Of a stretch of DNA of 49,225 bases, positions 27,813-36,848 are shown in pieces. Under the pieces are notes generated by a model. The model was not told the origin of the DNA. It did no database searches and worked only from the letters and a program-made list of their open reading frames with translations. The position numbers and the translations under genes are program-made. Source of the DNA: an uncultured Burkholderiales bacterium (GTDB lineage: Bacteria > Pseudomonadota > Gammaproteobacteria > Burkholderiales > Burkholderiaceae_C). Every line of letters starts with the position of its first letter. The first letter of the stretch is position 1. The DNA is taken from NCBI GenBank assembly GCA_903850735.1, contig CAINMN010000264.1, positions 1 to 49,225 of the forward strand, in the 5' to 3' direction.

Positions 27813-28706
27813 ATGACCACACCTCGCTTGCTCAGTGACCGTGCGCCCTACCTGGCCATGCCCGATCGTCCGCCATTGAAGATGCCCGACGGCAAGCGCA
27901 TGGTGGTGTGGATCATTGTCAACGTGGAGCACTGGTCGATCGAGCGCGCCATGCCGCGCACCGTGCTGCCGCCCCCCATGGGCCAGCCGCTGCTGCCCGA
28001 CCTGCCCAACTGGTCCTGGCATGAGTACGGCATGCGGGCGGGCTTTTGGCGCCTTCACGATGCCCTGGTCTCGCGCAACATTGTGCCCACCCTGGCCATC
28101 AACGGCATCGTTTGCCAATCCTACCCGCGCGTCGCACAAGCTGCGCTTGATGCGGGCTGGGAGTTCATGGGACACAGCTATGTGCAAGGCCCTATGCACC
28201 GCGTGGAAGACCAGGCACTGGCGATTCGCCAGACGATTGACAGCATTCGCGACTTCACGGGCAAACCACCGAGAGGCTGGGAAAGCCCCGGTCTGACAGA
28301 AACCGATGAAACACTGGACCATTTGTCAGCGGCAGGCATCGAGTATGTGGCCGATTGGGTCATTGACGATCAGCCCACCTGGATTCAGGCCAAGCCAAGG
28401 CCTGTGCTCTCCGTGCCCTACACCGTGGAAATCAATGACATCCCCCTGATGGCCATTCAGAACCACCGCAGCGATGAGCTGTACCACCGTGGCGTGCTGC
28501 AATTGGACCGCCTGTGGAGAGACAGCGCGCAGGCGCCTCGCGTCATGGCCATCAGCGTGCACCCCTACATCACGGGCGTCCCGCATCGGATTGACGCCTT
28601 TGAGCGCTTGCTCGATGCGGTTTTGGCCAAGCCCGAAGTTGCCATCATGACGGGTGAAAAAATCGCGGACTGGTACAGCCAGCAAGTGCCTGCGCCAAAA
28701 GCTTGA
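27813..28706 (+). CDS. Polysaccharide deacetylase-fold hydrolase (PuuE/cyclic-imidase-like)
   Basis: VVWIIVNVEHWSIE in place of NodB TFDDG; WEFMGHSYVQGPMH; GWESPGLTETDETLDHLSAAGIEYVADWVIDDQP. Confidence 0.82.
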   Translation: MTTPRLLSDRAPYLAMPDRPPLKMPDGKRMVVWIIVNVEHWSIERAMPRTVLPPPMGQPLLPDLPNWSWHEYGMRAGFWRLHDALVSRNIVPTLAINGIVCQSYPRVAQAALDAGWEFMGHSYVQGPMHRVEDQALAIRQTIDSIRDFTGKPPRGWESPGLTETDETLDHLSAAGIEYVADWVIDDQPTWIQAKPRPVLSVPYTVEINDIPLMAIQNHRSDELYHRGVLQLDRLWRDSAQAPRVMAISVHPYITGVPHRIDAFERLLDAVLAKPEVAIMTGEKIADWYSQQVPAPKA

Positions 28707-28715
28707 GGACAACGC

Positions 28716-28743
28716 GCCCGGTGAGATTCAACGGGCCTTTTTC
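28716..28743 (+). terminator. Rho-independent terminator: GCCCGgTGAgatTCAaCGGGC-CTTTTTC
   Basis: 5 bp GC stem plus internal 3 bp TGA/TCA pairing, then a T5 run, directly after the deacetylase-family stop codon. Confidence 0.8.
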
Positions 28744-29423
28744 TTGCCTCTGTTGACAGCCTCTTCCACTATCAGGGGGTAGTGAATCGCCGCCCCCGAG
28801 AGGAACAAGTCAATGGCATCCTTCGTTCGAACCTCAAACGAGCTGACCGACTTGAATTTGAGAATATTTTGACGCACGCCCCAATAGAACATGCTGCCAT
28901 GAAGGTTCCACACGAACTCGATCTCACGGCCAGTGATGGGTGGAGCGTCCTTCAGCAGGTGTGCAGGCACCAAGGCTGTGCGGAGTTCTTCACACATGAC
29001 GTTGAGCAATTTCTTGCGCACAAAAGCCATGTAATTTTGGTTCCAGCCCTTGTCAGCCAGACCGGCATACATGTAGATGCGAATCCACTCCGGCCGGTAG
29101 ACAGCCTTGGCGTACTGACCGTAAAAGCGCAAGAGTCGATCGCGCAAAGGCATGCTGCGCTCACGCAACAAGTCAATCCAGTTGTTGTCGAAGCGCCCCA
29201 TGAACACGGCGTCAAACACGGCGTCGATCAGGTCTTGCTTGGACGGGAAATAGCGGTACAGCAACGGTTGAGAAACACCAATGCGACGCGTCAACTCACG
29301 GGTTTGAACACCGAAGCCGGCCTCGGCAAAGTAGACGATGGCGGCCTCCAGAATTTGCTGGCGACGCACAGCAGGATCCAGTCGCGTTCCCGATGAAGAT
29401 TTGCTATTTTTCACTTTTCTCAT
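28728..29423 (-). CDS. TetR family transcriptional regulator
   Basis: RRQQILEAAIVYFAEAGFGVQTRELTRRIGVSQPLLYRYFPSKQDLIDAVFDAV is a clear TetR N-terminal HTH. Confidence 0.92.
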   Translation of the reverse strand: MRKVKNSKSSSGTRLDPAVRRQQILEAAIVYFAEAGFGVQTRELTRRIGVSQPLLYRYFPSKQDLIDAVFDAVFMGRFDNNWIDLLRERSMPLRDRLLRFYGQYAKAVYRPEWIRIYMYAGLADKGWNQNYMAFVRKKLLNVMCEELRTALVPAHLLKDAPPITGREIEFVWNLHGSMFYWGVRQNILKFKSVSSFEVRTKDAIDLFLSGAAIHYPLIVEEAVNRGKKKAR

Positions 29424-29437
29424 TTTAGGATAAGAGT

Positions 29438-30661
29438 ATGCACAAACCAAGCGCTGTGATCATTGGGGGTTCCATGGGGGGACTCTTTGCAGGCAACCTG
29501 CTGCACAGGGCTGGGTGGGATGTGATGCTTGTTGAAAAAGCCGCCAGCCCGCTCACGAGCCGAGGCACGGGCATCGTGACCCACCCCGGCCTGCGCGAGG
29601 TGATGCGCTTGGCGGGCGCGCAATTTGAAAACCGGCTGGGCATTGAAATTTCTCGGCGCCTGGCATTTGACGCTCACGGCCAGATCCTGAGCGAAGTCCA
29701 GCTGCCGCAAAACTTCACCTCCTGGTCTCGCTTGTTGAACATTTTGCTGGAAGCCTTTCCCGCCGAGCGCTACCACCTGTCGTCTGGCGTGGTGCGCATC
29801 GAGGACGGCGATACCAAACAAGCGGCCAAAGTGCATTTGCACGATGGCCGGGTGCTGCAAGCCGACTTGGTGGTCGCCGCTGACGGCAACCGTTCGGAGG
29901 CACGCCGACAGCTCTTTCAGGCACCGCCCATGCGCTATGCCGGTTATGTGGCCTGGCGCGGCCTGGTCCTGCGTGAGGCGCTGAGCGCCCTGGCTTGCGA
30001 GCGGGTGGGCGAGAACTTTGCCTTCTCGCAAATTCCCGGTGAGCAAATTGTGGGCTACCCGGTGCTGGGCGCAGACCATCAAAACACGGTCCACGTCAAT
30101 TTTGTGTGGTACCGCCGCACCTCGGAAGAAACCTTGCGCGACATCCTCACCGACGCGCAGGGCCGGCATCACCCCGAAGGTATTCCGCCGCACCTTTTGC
30201 GGCCCAAGATCCGACAGCAAGCCCGAGATGCGGCCCATGCGCATTTGCACCCCGTGTGGGCAGAAATTGTGGACAAGGCGCCTGACCTGATTGTTCAAAC
30301 CATTCTGGATGGCGTCACCGACACCATGGGCACACAGCGCGTCGCCTTGCTCGGTGATGCTGCCTTTGTGGCACGCCCCCATGTGGGCCAGGGCGTGACC
30401 AAGGCGGCGGGCGATGCCCTGGCATTGGTTCAGGCTTTGACAGCCGCTGACCAGCAGGTCCCGCAAGCGCTGGCCGCCTACAGCCGCATGCGGGTGCCGG
30501 TGGGCTACAAGGCGGTGACCATGGCGCAACAATTGGGAGCGGTCATCAATTTGCCCGAACCGCAGATGGCGCCCTGGGCCACACATTTTGCCGACCCTTA
30601 CAACCTGATCATGGAAACCGCCGTCGAAATCGACGGCGTGGCCCACACGAGCTCGGTTTAA
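29438..30661 (+). CDS. FAD-dependent monooxygenase resembling 2,6-dihydroxypyridine 3-monooxygenase
   Basis: IIGGSMGGLFAGNLLHRAGWDVMLVEK, RGTGIVTHPGL, YAGYVAWRGLV, LLGDAAFVARPHVGQGVTKAAGDALAL; the pattern matches my recollection of the DHPH family. Confidence 0.85.
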   Translation: MHKPSAVIIGGSMGGLFAGNLLHRAGWDVMLVEKAASPLTSRGTGIVTHPGLREVMRLAGAQFENRLGIEISRRLAFDAHGQILSEVQLPQNFTSWSRLLNILLEAFPAERYHLSSGVVRIEDGDTKQAAKVHLHDGRVLQADLVVAADGNRSEARRQLFQAPPMRYAGYVAWRGLVLREALSALACERVGENFAFSQIPGEQIVGYPVLGADHQNTVHVNFVWYRRTSEETLRDILTDAQGRHHPEGIPPHLLRPKIRQQARDAAHAHLHPVWAEIVDKAPDLIVQTILDGVTDTMGTQRVALLGDAAFVARPHVGQGVTKAAGDALALVQALTAADQQVPQALAAYSRMRVPVGYKAVTMAQQLGAVINLPEPQMAPWATHFADPYNLIMETAVEIDGVAHTSSV

Positions 30662-33048
30662 ATTTTGCCCAAGGCTTGCAGCACGCGTTGCGGCGTGAAG
30701 GGCTGCACGCTGACGTTGGCCCCCAAGGATGCCAAGGCATCGTTGATGGCATTCATCACCGCGCCCGGCGCGCCTGCCGTGCCAGCCTCGCCCGCGCCCT
30801 TGGCACCGAGCTCTGACGTGCGTGTGGGCGTTTCCACATGGCCCACCACAATGTCGGGCATCTCGCCGGCCATGGGGACCAGGTAGTCGGCCATGGAGCC
30901 GTTGAGCAGTTGGCCGTCTTCGCTGTACAGGCACTCTTCGAACAACGCGCCGCCAATGCCCTGCACAATGCCGCCGCGAATTTGCTCATCCACCAGCATC
31001 GGGTTGATGACGGTGCCGCAGTCTTCAATGCACCAGTGCTTGAGCAGCTTCACAAAGCCGGTTTCAATGTCCACCTCGACATAGGAAGCCTGGATACCGT
31101 TGGTGAAAGTGAAGCCATATTCTCTGGGCGTGTAATGGCGGGTGACGGTCAACTCGGATTGAAAATCCATGGGCAAGGTGTCAGGGCGGAAATAGGCCAC
31201 GCGCCCCACTTCTTGCAAAGGCATATGCACTTTGCCCGTGAGTTTGTCGACGACGTCGTTGCCTTGAACGTCCAGCGTGGCTTTGTCCGCTTGCAAAATG
31301 GCAGCCGCCACATCGAGGATGTGGGACTTCAAAACCTTGCCCGCTTGCAACACGGCTTCGCCACCGATGCCTGCACCACGTGAAGCCCAGGTGCCACCGC
31401 CGTAAGGCGTGACGGCGGTGTCACCGGTGATGACACGCACACGGTCCATGCTGACGCCGACCGCGCTTGCTGCGATTTGCGCAAAGATGGCTTCCGTGCC
31501 CTGCCCTTGCTCGGTGACGCTGACCAGCACATTGACCATGCCCGCCGGGTCCAGGCGCAGCGTGGCGCCGTCTTGCGCAGAAATGCGGGCACCGCCCACG
31601 CCGTAAAACGCGGGCGAGGGATTCGTCACCTCGATCATGGCGGCCAAACCGATGCCGCGGTAAATGCCCTTTTCGCGCAACGCGGCCTGCTCTTTGCGCA
31701 AGCCTTCGTAGTCCATGACGTTCAGCAATTTGTCCATGCACTGCTGGTGCGAGAGCTTTTCAAACTTGATGCCTGAGGGGAAAGTGTAGGGATAGGCGTC
31801 GTCCGCAATCAGGTTGCGACGACGGAACTCGGCGGGGTCCATGCCGATGGCACGCGCGGCCTCGTCGACAATGCCCTCGGTCAAGGCCATGGCAATGGGG
31901 TGTCCCACTGCGCGGTATTGGCAGGTGACGTTCTTGTTGGTGAACACCACATCGAGCTTGGCGCGGTAGTGCTTGTGCTTGTAAGGGCCGCCGGTCAGGT
32001 TCACCACCTGGTTGCCTTCGATGCCGCTGGTGCGCGGGTAAACCGAGTAAGGACCAATGCCCGTCAAGTCCACCAGGTCAAAACCAATGATGTCGCCAGC
32101 GCGGGTGCACGCCAGTCGCACCGTGGCGGTGTGCTCGCGAGCATGGATGTCGGTCAGGAAAGACTCGATGCGGTCTGCCACGAATTTGACCGGTCGCTTG
32201 AGCATGACGGACAGCGCTGCGGTGGCCATTTCATCGGCATAAACGTGCACCTTGATGCCGAAGGAGCCGCCCACGTCCTTGCAAATCACGCGCACATTGG
32301 ACTCGGGAATGTTGAGATGCCGGGAAAAAATATCCTGCATCATGTTCGGCGCCTGGGTGCCGTGGTGCACTGTGAGCGAATGCTCTGCCGGGTTGTAGTC
32401 GGCCAGAATGGCACGCGGCTCGTTGGTCACGCCGGTGTGACGGCTGAAGTCGTAGGTTTTTTCCACCACCACTTCGGCGTTGGCAAAGGCTTCTGCAAAG
32501 CCCTCGGTTTCCAGGGAGCGGGTGAAGCAAATGTTGTCGCCCAAATCGGGGTGGATGATGACGTCCCCCCGTTGCGAGGCCTTCATGTCGGTGACGGCGG
32601 GCAGAGGCTCCCATTCGACTTGCACATGGTCCAGCGCATCTTCTGCCTGTCGGCGGGTTTCGGCGACGATGGCGACCACCGCCTCGCCTTGCCAGCACAC
32701 GCGGTCAATGGCCAGCGCATGCTGTGGCGCCGACTTGATGCCTTTCAAATGCCCGAGAACGCCCACCCAGGGGGTGCAAAACTCGGCCACAGCACGACCG
32801 TCGACCACCGCAATGACGCCGGGCTGCTTGCGCGCCTGGGTCAAGTCCATCTGGGTGATTTTGGCGTGGGCATGCGGGCTGCGATAAAACGCCACATGGG
32901 CCAGGCGCGGCACACGCACATCGTCGAGGTAGGCGCCACGGCCTTGCAGCAGTTTTTTGGCTCCCGAGCGCGGGATGCTCTGGCCCACGAAGCTGGACTG
33001 AACTTGGCTGCCATCGGCCTGCAATGGCAATTCGGAACGTGCATTCAT
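30658..33048 (-). CDS. Xanthine dehydrogenase/CO dehydrogenase family molybdopterin-binding (large) subunit
   Basis: GGSFGIKVHVYADEMATAALS, CQYRAVGHPIAMALTEGIVDEAARAIGMDP, ELGAKGAGEAGTAGAPGAVMNAINDAL; start MNARSEL at 33048. Confidence 0.93.
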   Translation of the reverse strand: MNARSELPLQADGSQVQSSFVGQSIPRSGAKKLLQGRGAYLDDVRVPRLAHVAFYRSPHAHAKITQMDLTQARKQPGVIAVVDGRAVAEFCTPWVGVLGHLKGIKSAPQHALAIDRVCWQGEAVVAIVAETRRQAEDALDHVQVEWEPLPAVTDMKASQRGDVIIHPDLGDNICFTRSLETEGFAEAFANAEVVVEKTYDFSRHTGVTNEPRAILADYNPAEHSLTVHHGTQAPNMMQDIFSRHLNIPESNVRVICKDVGGSFGIKVHVYADEMATAALSVMLKRPVKFVADRIESFLTDIHAREHTATVRLACTRAGDIIGFDLVDLTGIGPYSVYPRTSGIEGNQVVNLTGGPYKHKHYRAKLDVVFTNKNVTCQYRAVGHPIAMALTEGIVDEAARAIGMDPAEFRRRNLIADDAYPYTFPSGIKFEKLSHQQCMDKLLNVMDYEGLRKEQAALREKGIYRGIGLAAMIEVTNPSPAFYGVGGARISAQDGATLRLDPAGMVNVLVSVTEQGQGTEAIFAQIAASAVGVSMDRVRVITGDTAVTPYGGGTWASRGAGIGGEAVLQAGKVLKSHILDVAAAILQADKATLDVQGNDVVDKLTGKVHMPLQEVGRVAYFRPDTLPMDFQSELTVTRHYTPREYGFTFTNGIQASYVEVDIETGFVKLLKHWCIEDCGTVINPMLVDEQIRGGIVQGIGGALFEECLYSEDGQLLNGSMADYLVPMAGEMPDIVVGHVETPTRTSELGAKGAGEAGTAGAPGAVMNAINDALASLGANVSVQPFTPQRVLQALGKI

Positions 33049-33560
33049 GACGCGGCTCCTTGAGTCAAGCGCTGCGGGGGCAGCGCACGGTGGGCTTTCA
33101 GCACAGACTCGATCGCATCCACAATCGCTTGGTAGCCTGTGCAACGGCAGTAGTTGCCTGAAATCAGGTCGCGAATCTCGTCGCGGTCAGCCTGGGGGTG
33201 ATGGCGCACGATGTCCAGCGCCGTGATCAGCATGCCGGAGGAACAAAACCCGCACTGAAAGGCGTTGTGCGCCAAAAAGGCTGCTTGCAACTCGGCCAAC
33301 TCGCCACTGTCTGACAAGCCTTCCACGGTTTGCACCTGGCGGCCATCGGCTTGCACCGCCAGCGTGAGGCAACCGCGCACCGGCTGGCCATCCACCATGA
33401 CCTGGCAAGCGCCACAGACGCCGTGCTCACAGCCCAGGTGCGAGCCGGTCAGGCCCAACTCTTCGCGCAAAAAATCCACCAAATGCAAGCGCACAGGCAC
33501 GTCGCGCTGAGTGGCCACGCCGTTCAGCGTGAAATGGGTGCTGACTTTTTTCTCGCTCAT
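33045..33560 (-). CDS. (2Fe-2S)-binding small subunit of xanthine dehydrogenase family
   Basis: CEHGVCGACQVMVDG, CGFCSSGM, CRCTGY cysteine motifs; 4 bp ATGA overlap with the large subunit. Confidence 0.94.
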   Translation of the reverse strand: MSEKKVSTHFTLNGVATQRDVPVRLHLVDFLREELGLTGSHLGCEHGVCGACQVMVDGQPVRGCLTLAVQADGRQVQTVEGLSDSGELAELQAAFLAHNAFQCGFCSSGMLITALDIVRHHPQADRDEIRDLISGNYCRCTGYQAIVDAIESVLKAHRALPPQRLTQGAAS

Positions 33561-34417
33561 GCGGCGCTCCTCAGCGGGTTCAGGGCACGCCCCATCAAGA
33601 CGCGGGCCAGGTGACATTTGGTCTCAGGCGTTGCTTGCAAGTCGCCGGCGGGCGCCAGGTCTTGCGACAAAGCTTGCTGGCTGGCTTGAATGGCCGCAGC
33701 ATCCAATGATGTGCCGACCAAGGCTTTCATGGCATGCGAGGCCAACACCGGGCCATCGCCCATCGCCAAAAAAGTGATGCGCGCGTCGCTGACACGCCCC
33801 GCCGACCAGGTGATGGCACAGGCCACGCCCACCATCGCGTAGTCGCCGCGGCGGCGCGCCAACTCCTGAAAGCTGAAGCGCTGCTCGGGTGTCGCCACCG
33901 GGAATTCAACAGCCGTGAGAATTTCATCTTCTGCCAGGGCCGTTTGGTACAAGCCCTGGAAATAATCCGCGGCGGCGATTCGACGCTCGCCACGCAAGGA
34001 GGTGGCGATGAGTGTGGCCTGCAGTGCCAACGCCACCGACGGATACTCTGCCGCCGGATCGGCCAGCGCCAGGCTGCCGCCAATGGTGCCTGCATTGCGA
34101 ATGGCCAGGTGCGCCACGTAGGGCACAGCTTGCGCGAGCAAGGGCACCGAGGCGGCGACCTCTGCCGAATCCAGCAACTGCCGGTGGGTGACCAAGGCGC
34201 CTATGCGCAGCACACTGCCATGGCGCTCGATGCTGGACAGCCCAGGGATGCGGCTGATGTCGATCAGGATGTGCGGCGAGGCCAGACGCAAATTCAGCAT
34301 GGCCAACAAGCTTTGGCCGCCGGCCAGCAATTGGGCGTTGCTGCCGTGCGCTTGAAGGCAGGTCAGCGCCTCTTGCAGCGTGTTGGCACGAAAGTAATCA
34401 AAGTCCGGTGATTTCAT
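33557..34417 (-). CDS. FAD-binding medium subunit of xanthine dehydrogenase family
   Basis: LLAGGQSLLAMLNLRLASPHILIDISRIPGL, IRNAGTIGGSLALADPAAEYP; ATGA overlap with the small subunit. Confidence 0.94.
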   Translation of the reverse strand: MKSPDFDYFRANTLQEALTCLQAHGSNAQLLAGGQSLLAMLNLRLASPHILIDISRIPGLSSIERHGSVLRIGALVTHRQLLDSAEVAASVPLLAQAVPYVAHLAIRNAGTIGGSLALADPAAEYPSVALALQATLIATSLRGERRIAAADYFQGLYQTALAEDEILTAVEFPVATPEQRFSFQELARRRGDYAMVGVACAITWSAGRVSDARITFLAMGDGPVLASHAMKALVGTSLDAAAIQASQQALSQDLAPAGDLQATPETKCHLARVLMGRALNPLRSAA

Positions 34418-34445
34418 GGCGTGCGCCTCATCGTTTTCATGACAC

Positions 34446-34480
34446 TCAAGCCGGCACGCTCAGTGCCGCTTCAAGCCGGC
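34446..34480. repeat. Direct repeat TCAAGCCGGC (34446-34455 and 34471-34480) enclosing hairpin CGGCAC-gctca-GTGCCG
   Basis: Read directly: 10 bp perfect repeat and a 6 bp perfect stem between livF-like and XDH medium-subunit genes. Confidence 0.7.
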
Positions 34481-34490
34481 CTAGGTTGGC

Positions 34491-35225
34491 TCAGGTGGCC
34501 ACACCCAGGTAGAAGTTCTTGACCATTTCATTGTTCTTGATGGCATCGACATCGCCCTTGAACACGATTTCACCGTGCACAATGATGTAGCCATGGTCGG
34601 CAATGCGAACCGCCTGGTTGAAGTTCTGTTCGGCCATCAACACGGTCAGCTGGTACTTCTCTTTGAGCTCCTTGATCTTGGTGATCGTGGTCGAGACCAA
34701 CAAGGGTGACAGGCCCACGGAGGGCTCGTCCACCAGCAGCAGCTTGGGGCTGGACATGAGGGCGCGGGCAATGGCCAACATTTGTTGCTGCCCCCCTGAC
34801 ATGGAACCGGCCAGTTGCGTGCGACGCTCCTTGAGCAAGGGGAAAGCCTCAAAACAGAACGCCAGGTTGTCTGCAATCTGAGGGCGGGCGAGCTCTCGGA
34901 ACGCGCCCAGCAACAGGTTTTCCTCGACGGTCAGCTTGGGAAACAGGCGCCGGCCCTCGGGAACCAAGGCCACGCCCAAATTGACAATCTCTTCGGTGGA
35001 GAGCTTGGTCAAGTCGTGCTTGACGCCATCAATCTCCAGAACGATTTCGCCTTGGTCGGGTTTGACCATGCCCATCACGCATTTCATCAGCGTGCTCTTG
35101 CCATTGCCGTTGGTGCCCAGCAAGGCCACCGTCTCGCCCTGGTTCAATTCCAGGGACACGCCCATGAGGGCGCGCACTGCGCCATACCCTGCATGGATGT
35201 TTTTGATGTCTAGCTTAATCGCCAA
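34491..35225 (-). CDS. Branched-chain amino acid-type ABC transporter ATP-binding protein (LivF-like)
   Basis: LLGTNGNGKSTLMKCVMG, AGSMSGGQQQMLAIARALM, LLLVDEPSVGLSP. Confidence 0.92.
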   Translation of the reverse strand: MAIKLDIKNIHAGYGAVRALMGVSLELNQGETVALLGTNGNGKSTLMKCVMGMVKPDQGEIVLEIDGVKHDLTKLSTEEIVNLGVALVPEGRRLFPKLTVEENLLLGAFRELARPQIADNLAFCFEAFPLLKERRTQLAGSMSGGQQQMLAIARALMSSPKLLLVDEPSVGLSPLLVSTTITKIKELKEKYQLTVLMAEQNFNQAVRIADHGYIIVHGEIVFKGDVDAIKNNEMVKNFYLGVAT

Positions 35226-35931
35226 GGTAAGCCCTCTGTACGTCCGGGTTTTGAATGATGGTTTCAGGCGTGCCCTCGCAGATGATGCGACCTGTGTCCA
35301 GGCAGACCACGCGATGCGAGAACTTCATGACCGCTTGCATGATGTGCTCAATCATGATGATGGTGATGCCCAACTCGTTCAGGTCGAACAAAATTTGCAG
35401 CACCTCATCGACCTCTGCTCCGGCCAATCCGGCCAGGGCTTCGTCAGAAATCAGCAGCTTGGGCTTGGCCGCCATGGCACGTGCCAACTCCATCTTGCGC
35501 AGCTCCACCTGTGAGAGCTGCGCTGAGATGGTGCTGGCTTTGCTGGCCAGGCCCATGCGCTCCAGGATGTGCATGCCCTCGGCTTCGGCTTTGCTGCCGT
35601 TGATGCCGCCCACATAGGCCAAGGGCACCATGAGGTTTTCGAGCACCGTCATGCTCTTGAAGGGGCGCGGGATCTGAAAGCTGCGGGCAATGCCCAATCG
35701 GGTGCGCTCGAAAGCTTTCATGCCGGTCATTTCGCGGCCTTCAAACTTGATGGAGCCACCGTCGTTTTGAAGCGCACCAGAAATGCAGCTGATCAAGGTT
35801 GTCTTGCCCGATCCGTTGGGGCCGATCAGACCCAAACGCTCGCCGCGACCCACCTGCAGGTTGACTTCATGCAGGGCTGTGAATCCGCCAAAGTGCTTGG
35901 CGACTTTGCTTACTTCGAGGATTGCTTCCAT
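35215..35931 (-). CDS. Branched-chain amino acid-type ABC transporter ATP-binding protein (LivG-like)
   Basis: GPNGSGKTTLISCISG, AQLSQVELRKMELARAMA, LLISDEALAGL. Confidence 0.92.
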   Translation of the reverse strand: MEAILEVSKVAKHFGGFTALHEVNLQVGRGERLGLIGPNGSGKTTLISCISGALQNDGGSIKFEGREMTGMKAFERTRLGIARSFQIPRPFKSMTVLENLMVPLAYVGGINGSKAEAEGMHILERMGLASKASTISAQLSQVELRKMELARAMAAKPKLLISDEALAGLAGAEVDEVLQILFDLNELGITIIMIEHIMQAVMKFSHRVVCLDTGRIICEGTPETIIQNPDVQRAYLGD

Positions 35932-36842
35932 TTTTTCACCAGTCCGAGCACACCCTCAGGGGCCAACACAACAAACAAGACCAACAACACACCCACCACC
36001 AGCACGTTCAATTCGCTGGAAATGGTCACAGTGACCACCTGCTGAATCGTGCCCAGCAAAATGGCACCAATCAGCGGCCCCAACCAATGGGAGGTGCCGC
36101 CAATGATGGGCATGCCCAAGGCTGAGATGGAGTAACTGAGGTTGAAGGTGGACGTGGGCTCGATGTAACTCAAGTACATCGGCATCGGCGCACCGGCAAT
36201 GCCCATCAAGGCGCCCGACACCGTACAGGCAATCAGCTTGATTTTCAGAGTGGGAACGCCTGAGCACTCTGCGGCTTCCTCCGAATCACGCACGGCCCGC
36301 AAGCCTTGGCCCAGGTAGGAGTCCTGGATGTAGCGCGCAATCGCCACCGCACCAATGGCCAGCAAGCCCATGACGAAGAACAGCATGCGGGTGTAGGAAT
36401 CGAAGATCCAGAAATCGGTGGGACGGGTCAACTGCAAGCCCGTCGCCCCACCCACATAGCGCCAGTTCATGACCACGGTCTCCAGAATGAAGACCACCGC
36501 CACGGTGGCAATGGAGAAGAAAATGCCGCGCAATTTCAGCGTCAGCAAACCCACCCCTAGCCCCAAGGCACCCGCGAGAATGCCACCGCCAATGATCTGA
36601 ACGATCAACGGGGCCTGGATCGCCTTGAACAGCACCACGGCCGTGTAGGCGCCCACCGCCACAAAGGCCGGCACACCGAAATTCACATAGCCGGCATAGC
36701 CGCCCAAAATGTTCCAGGCGGTGGCCAGGATGATGAACTGCAGAATGACAAATCCTGCAAAGAACAGGTACTCATTGATACCCGACATGGCCAGAGCAAA
36801 AACCACAAGGGTCATGACGGCGCAACTTAACCAGAATTTCAT
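35910..36842 (-). CDS. Branched-chain amino acid-type ABC transporter permease (LivM-like)
   Basis: TAWNILGGYAGYVNFGVPAFVAVGAYTAVV; RAVRDSEEAAECSGVPTLKIKLIACTVSGALMGIAGA. Confidence 0.92.
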   Translation of the reverse strand: MKFWLSCAVMTLVVFALAMSGINEYLFFAGFVILQFIILATAWNILGGYAGYVNFGVPAFVAVGAYTAVVLFKAIQAPLIVQIIGGGILAGALGLGVGLLTLKLRGIFFSIATVAVVFILETVVMNWRYVGGATGLQLTRPTDFWIFDSYTRMLFFVMGLLAIGAVAIARYIQDSYLGQGLRAVRDSEEAAECSGVPTLKIKLIACTVSGALMGIAGAPMPMYLSYIEPTSTFNLSYSISALGMPIIGGTSHWLGPLIGAILLGTIQQVVTVTISSELNVLVVGVLLVLFVVLAPEGVLGLVKKWKQSSK

Positions 36843-36848
36843 GGCGCC

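Noticed and set aside
29420-30934. 504 aa minus-strand ORF opposite the FAD monooxygenase
   Set aside because: Shadow ORF: antisense to a well-supported enzyme, His/Arg/Gly/Gln-rich, no domain recognised; typical of high-GC third-codon-position sequence.
31900-33063. 387 aa plus-strand ORF opposite the Mo-hydroxylase large subunit
   Set aside because: Antisense shadow ORF; the minus-strand product has unmistakable xanthine dehydrogenase motifs.
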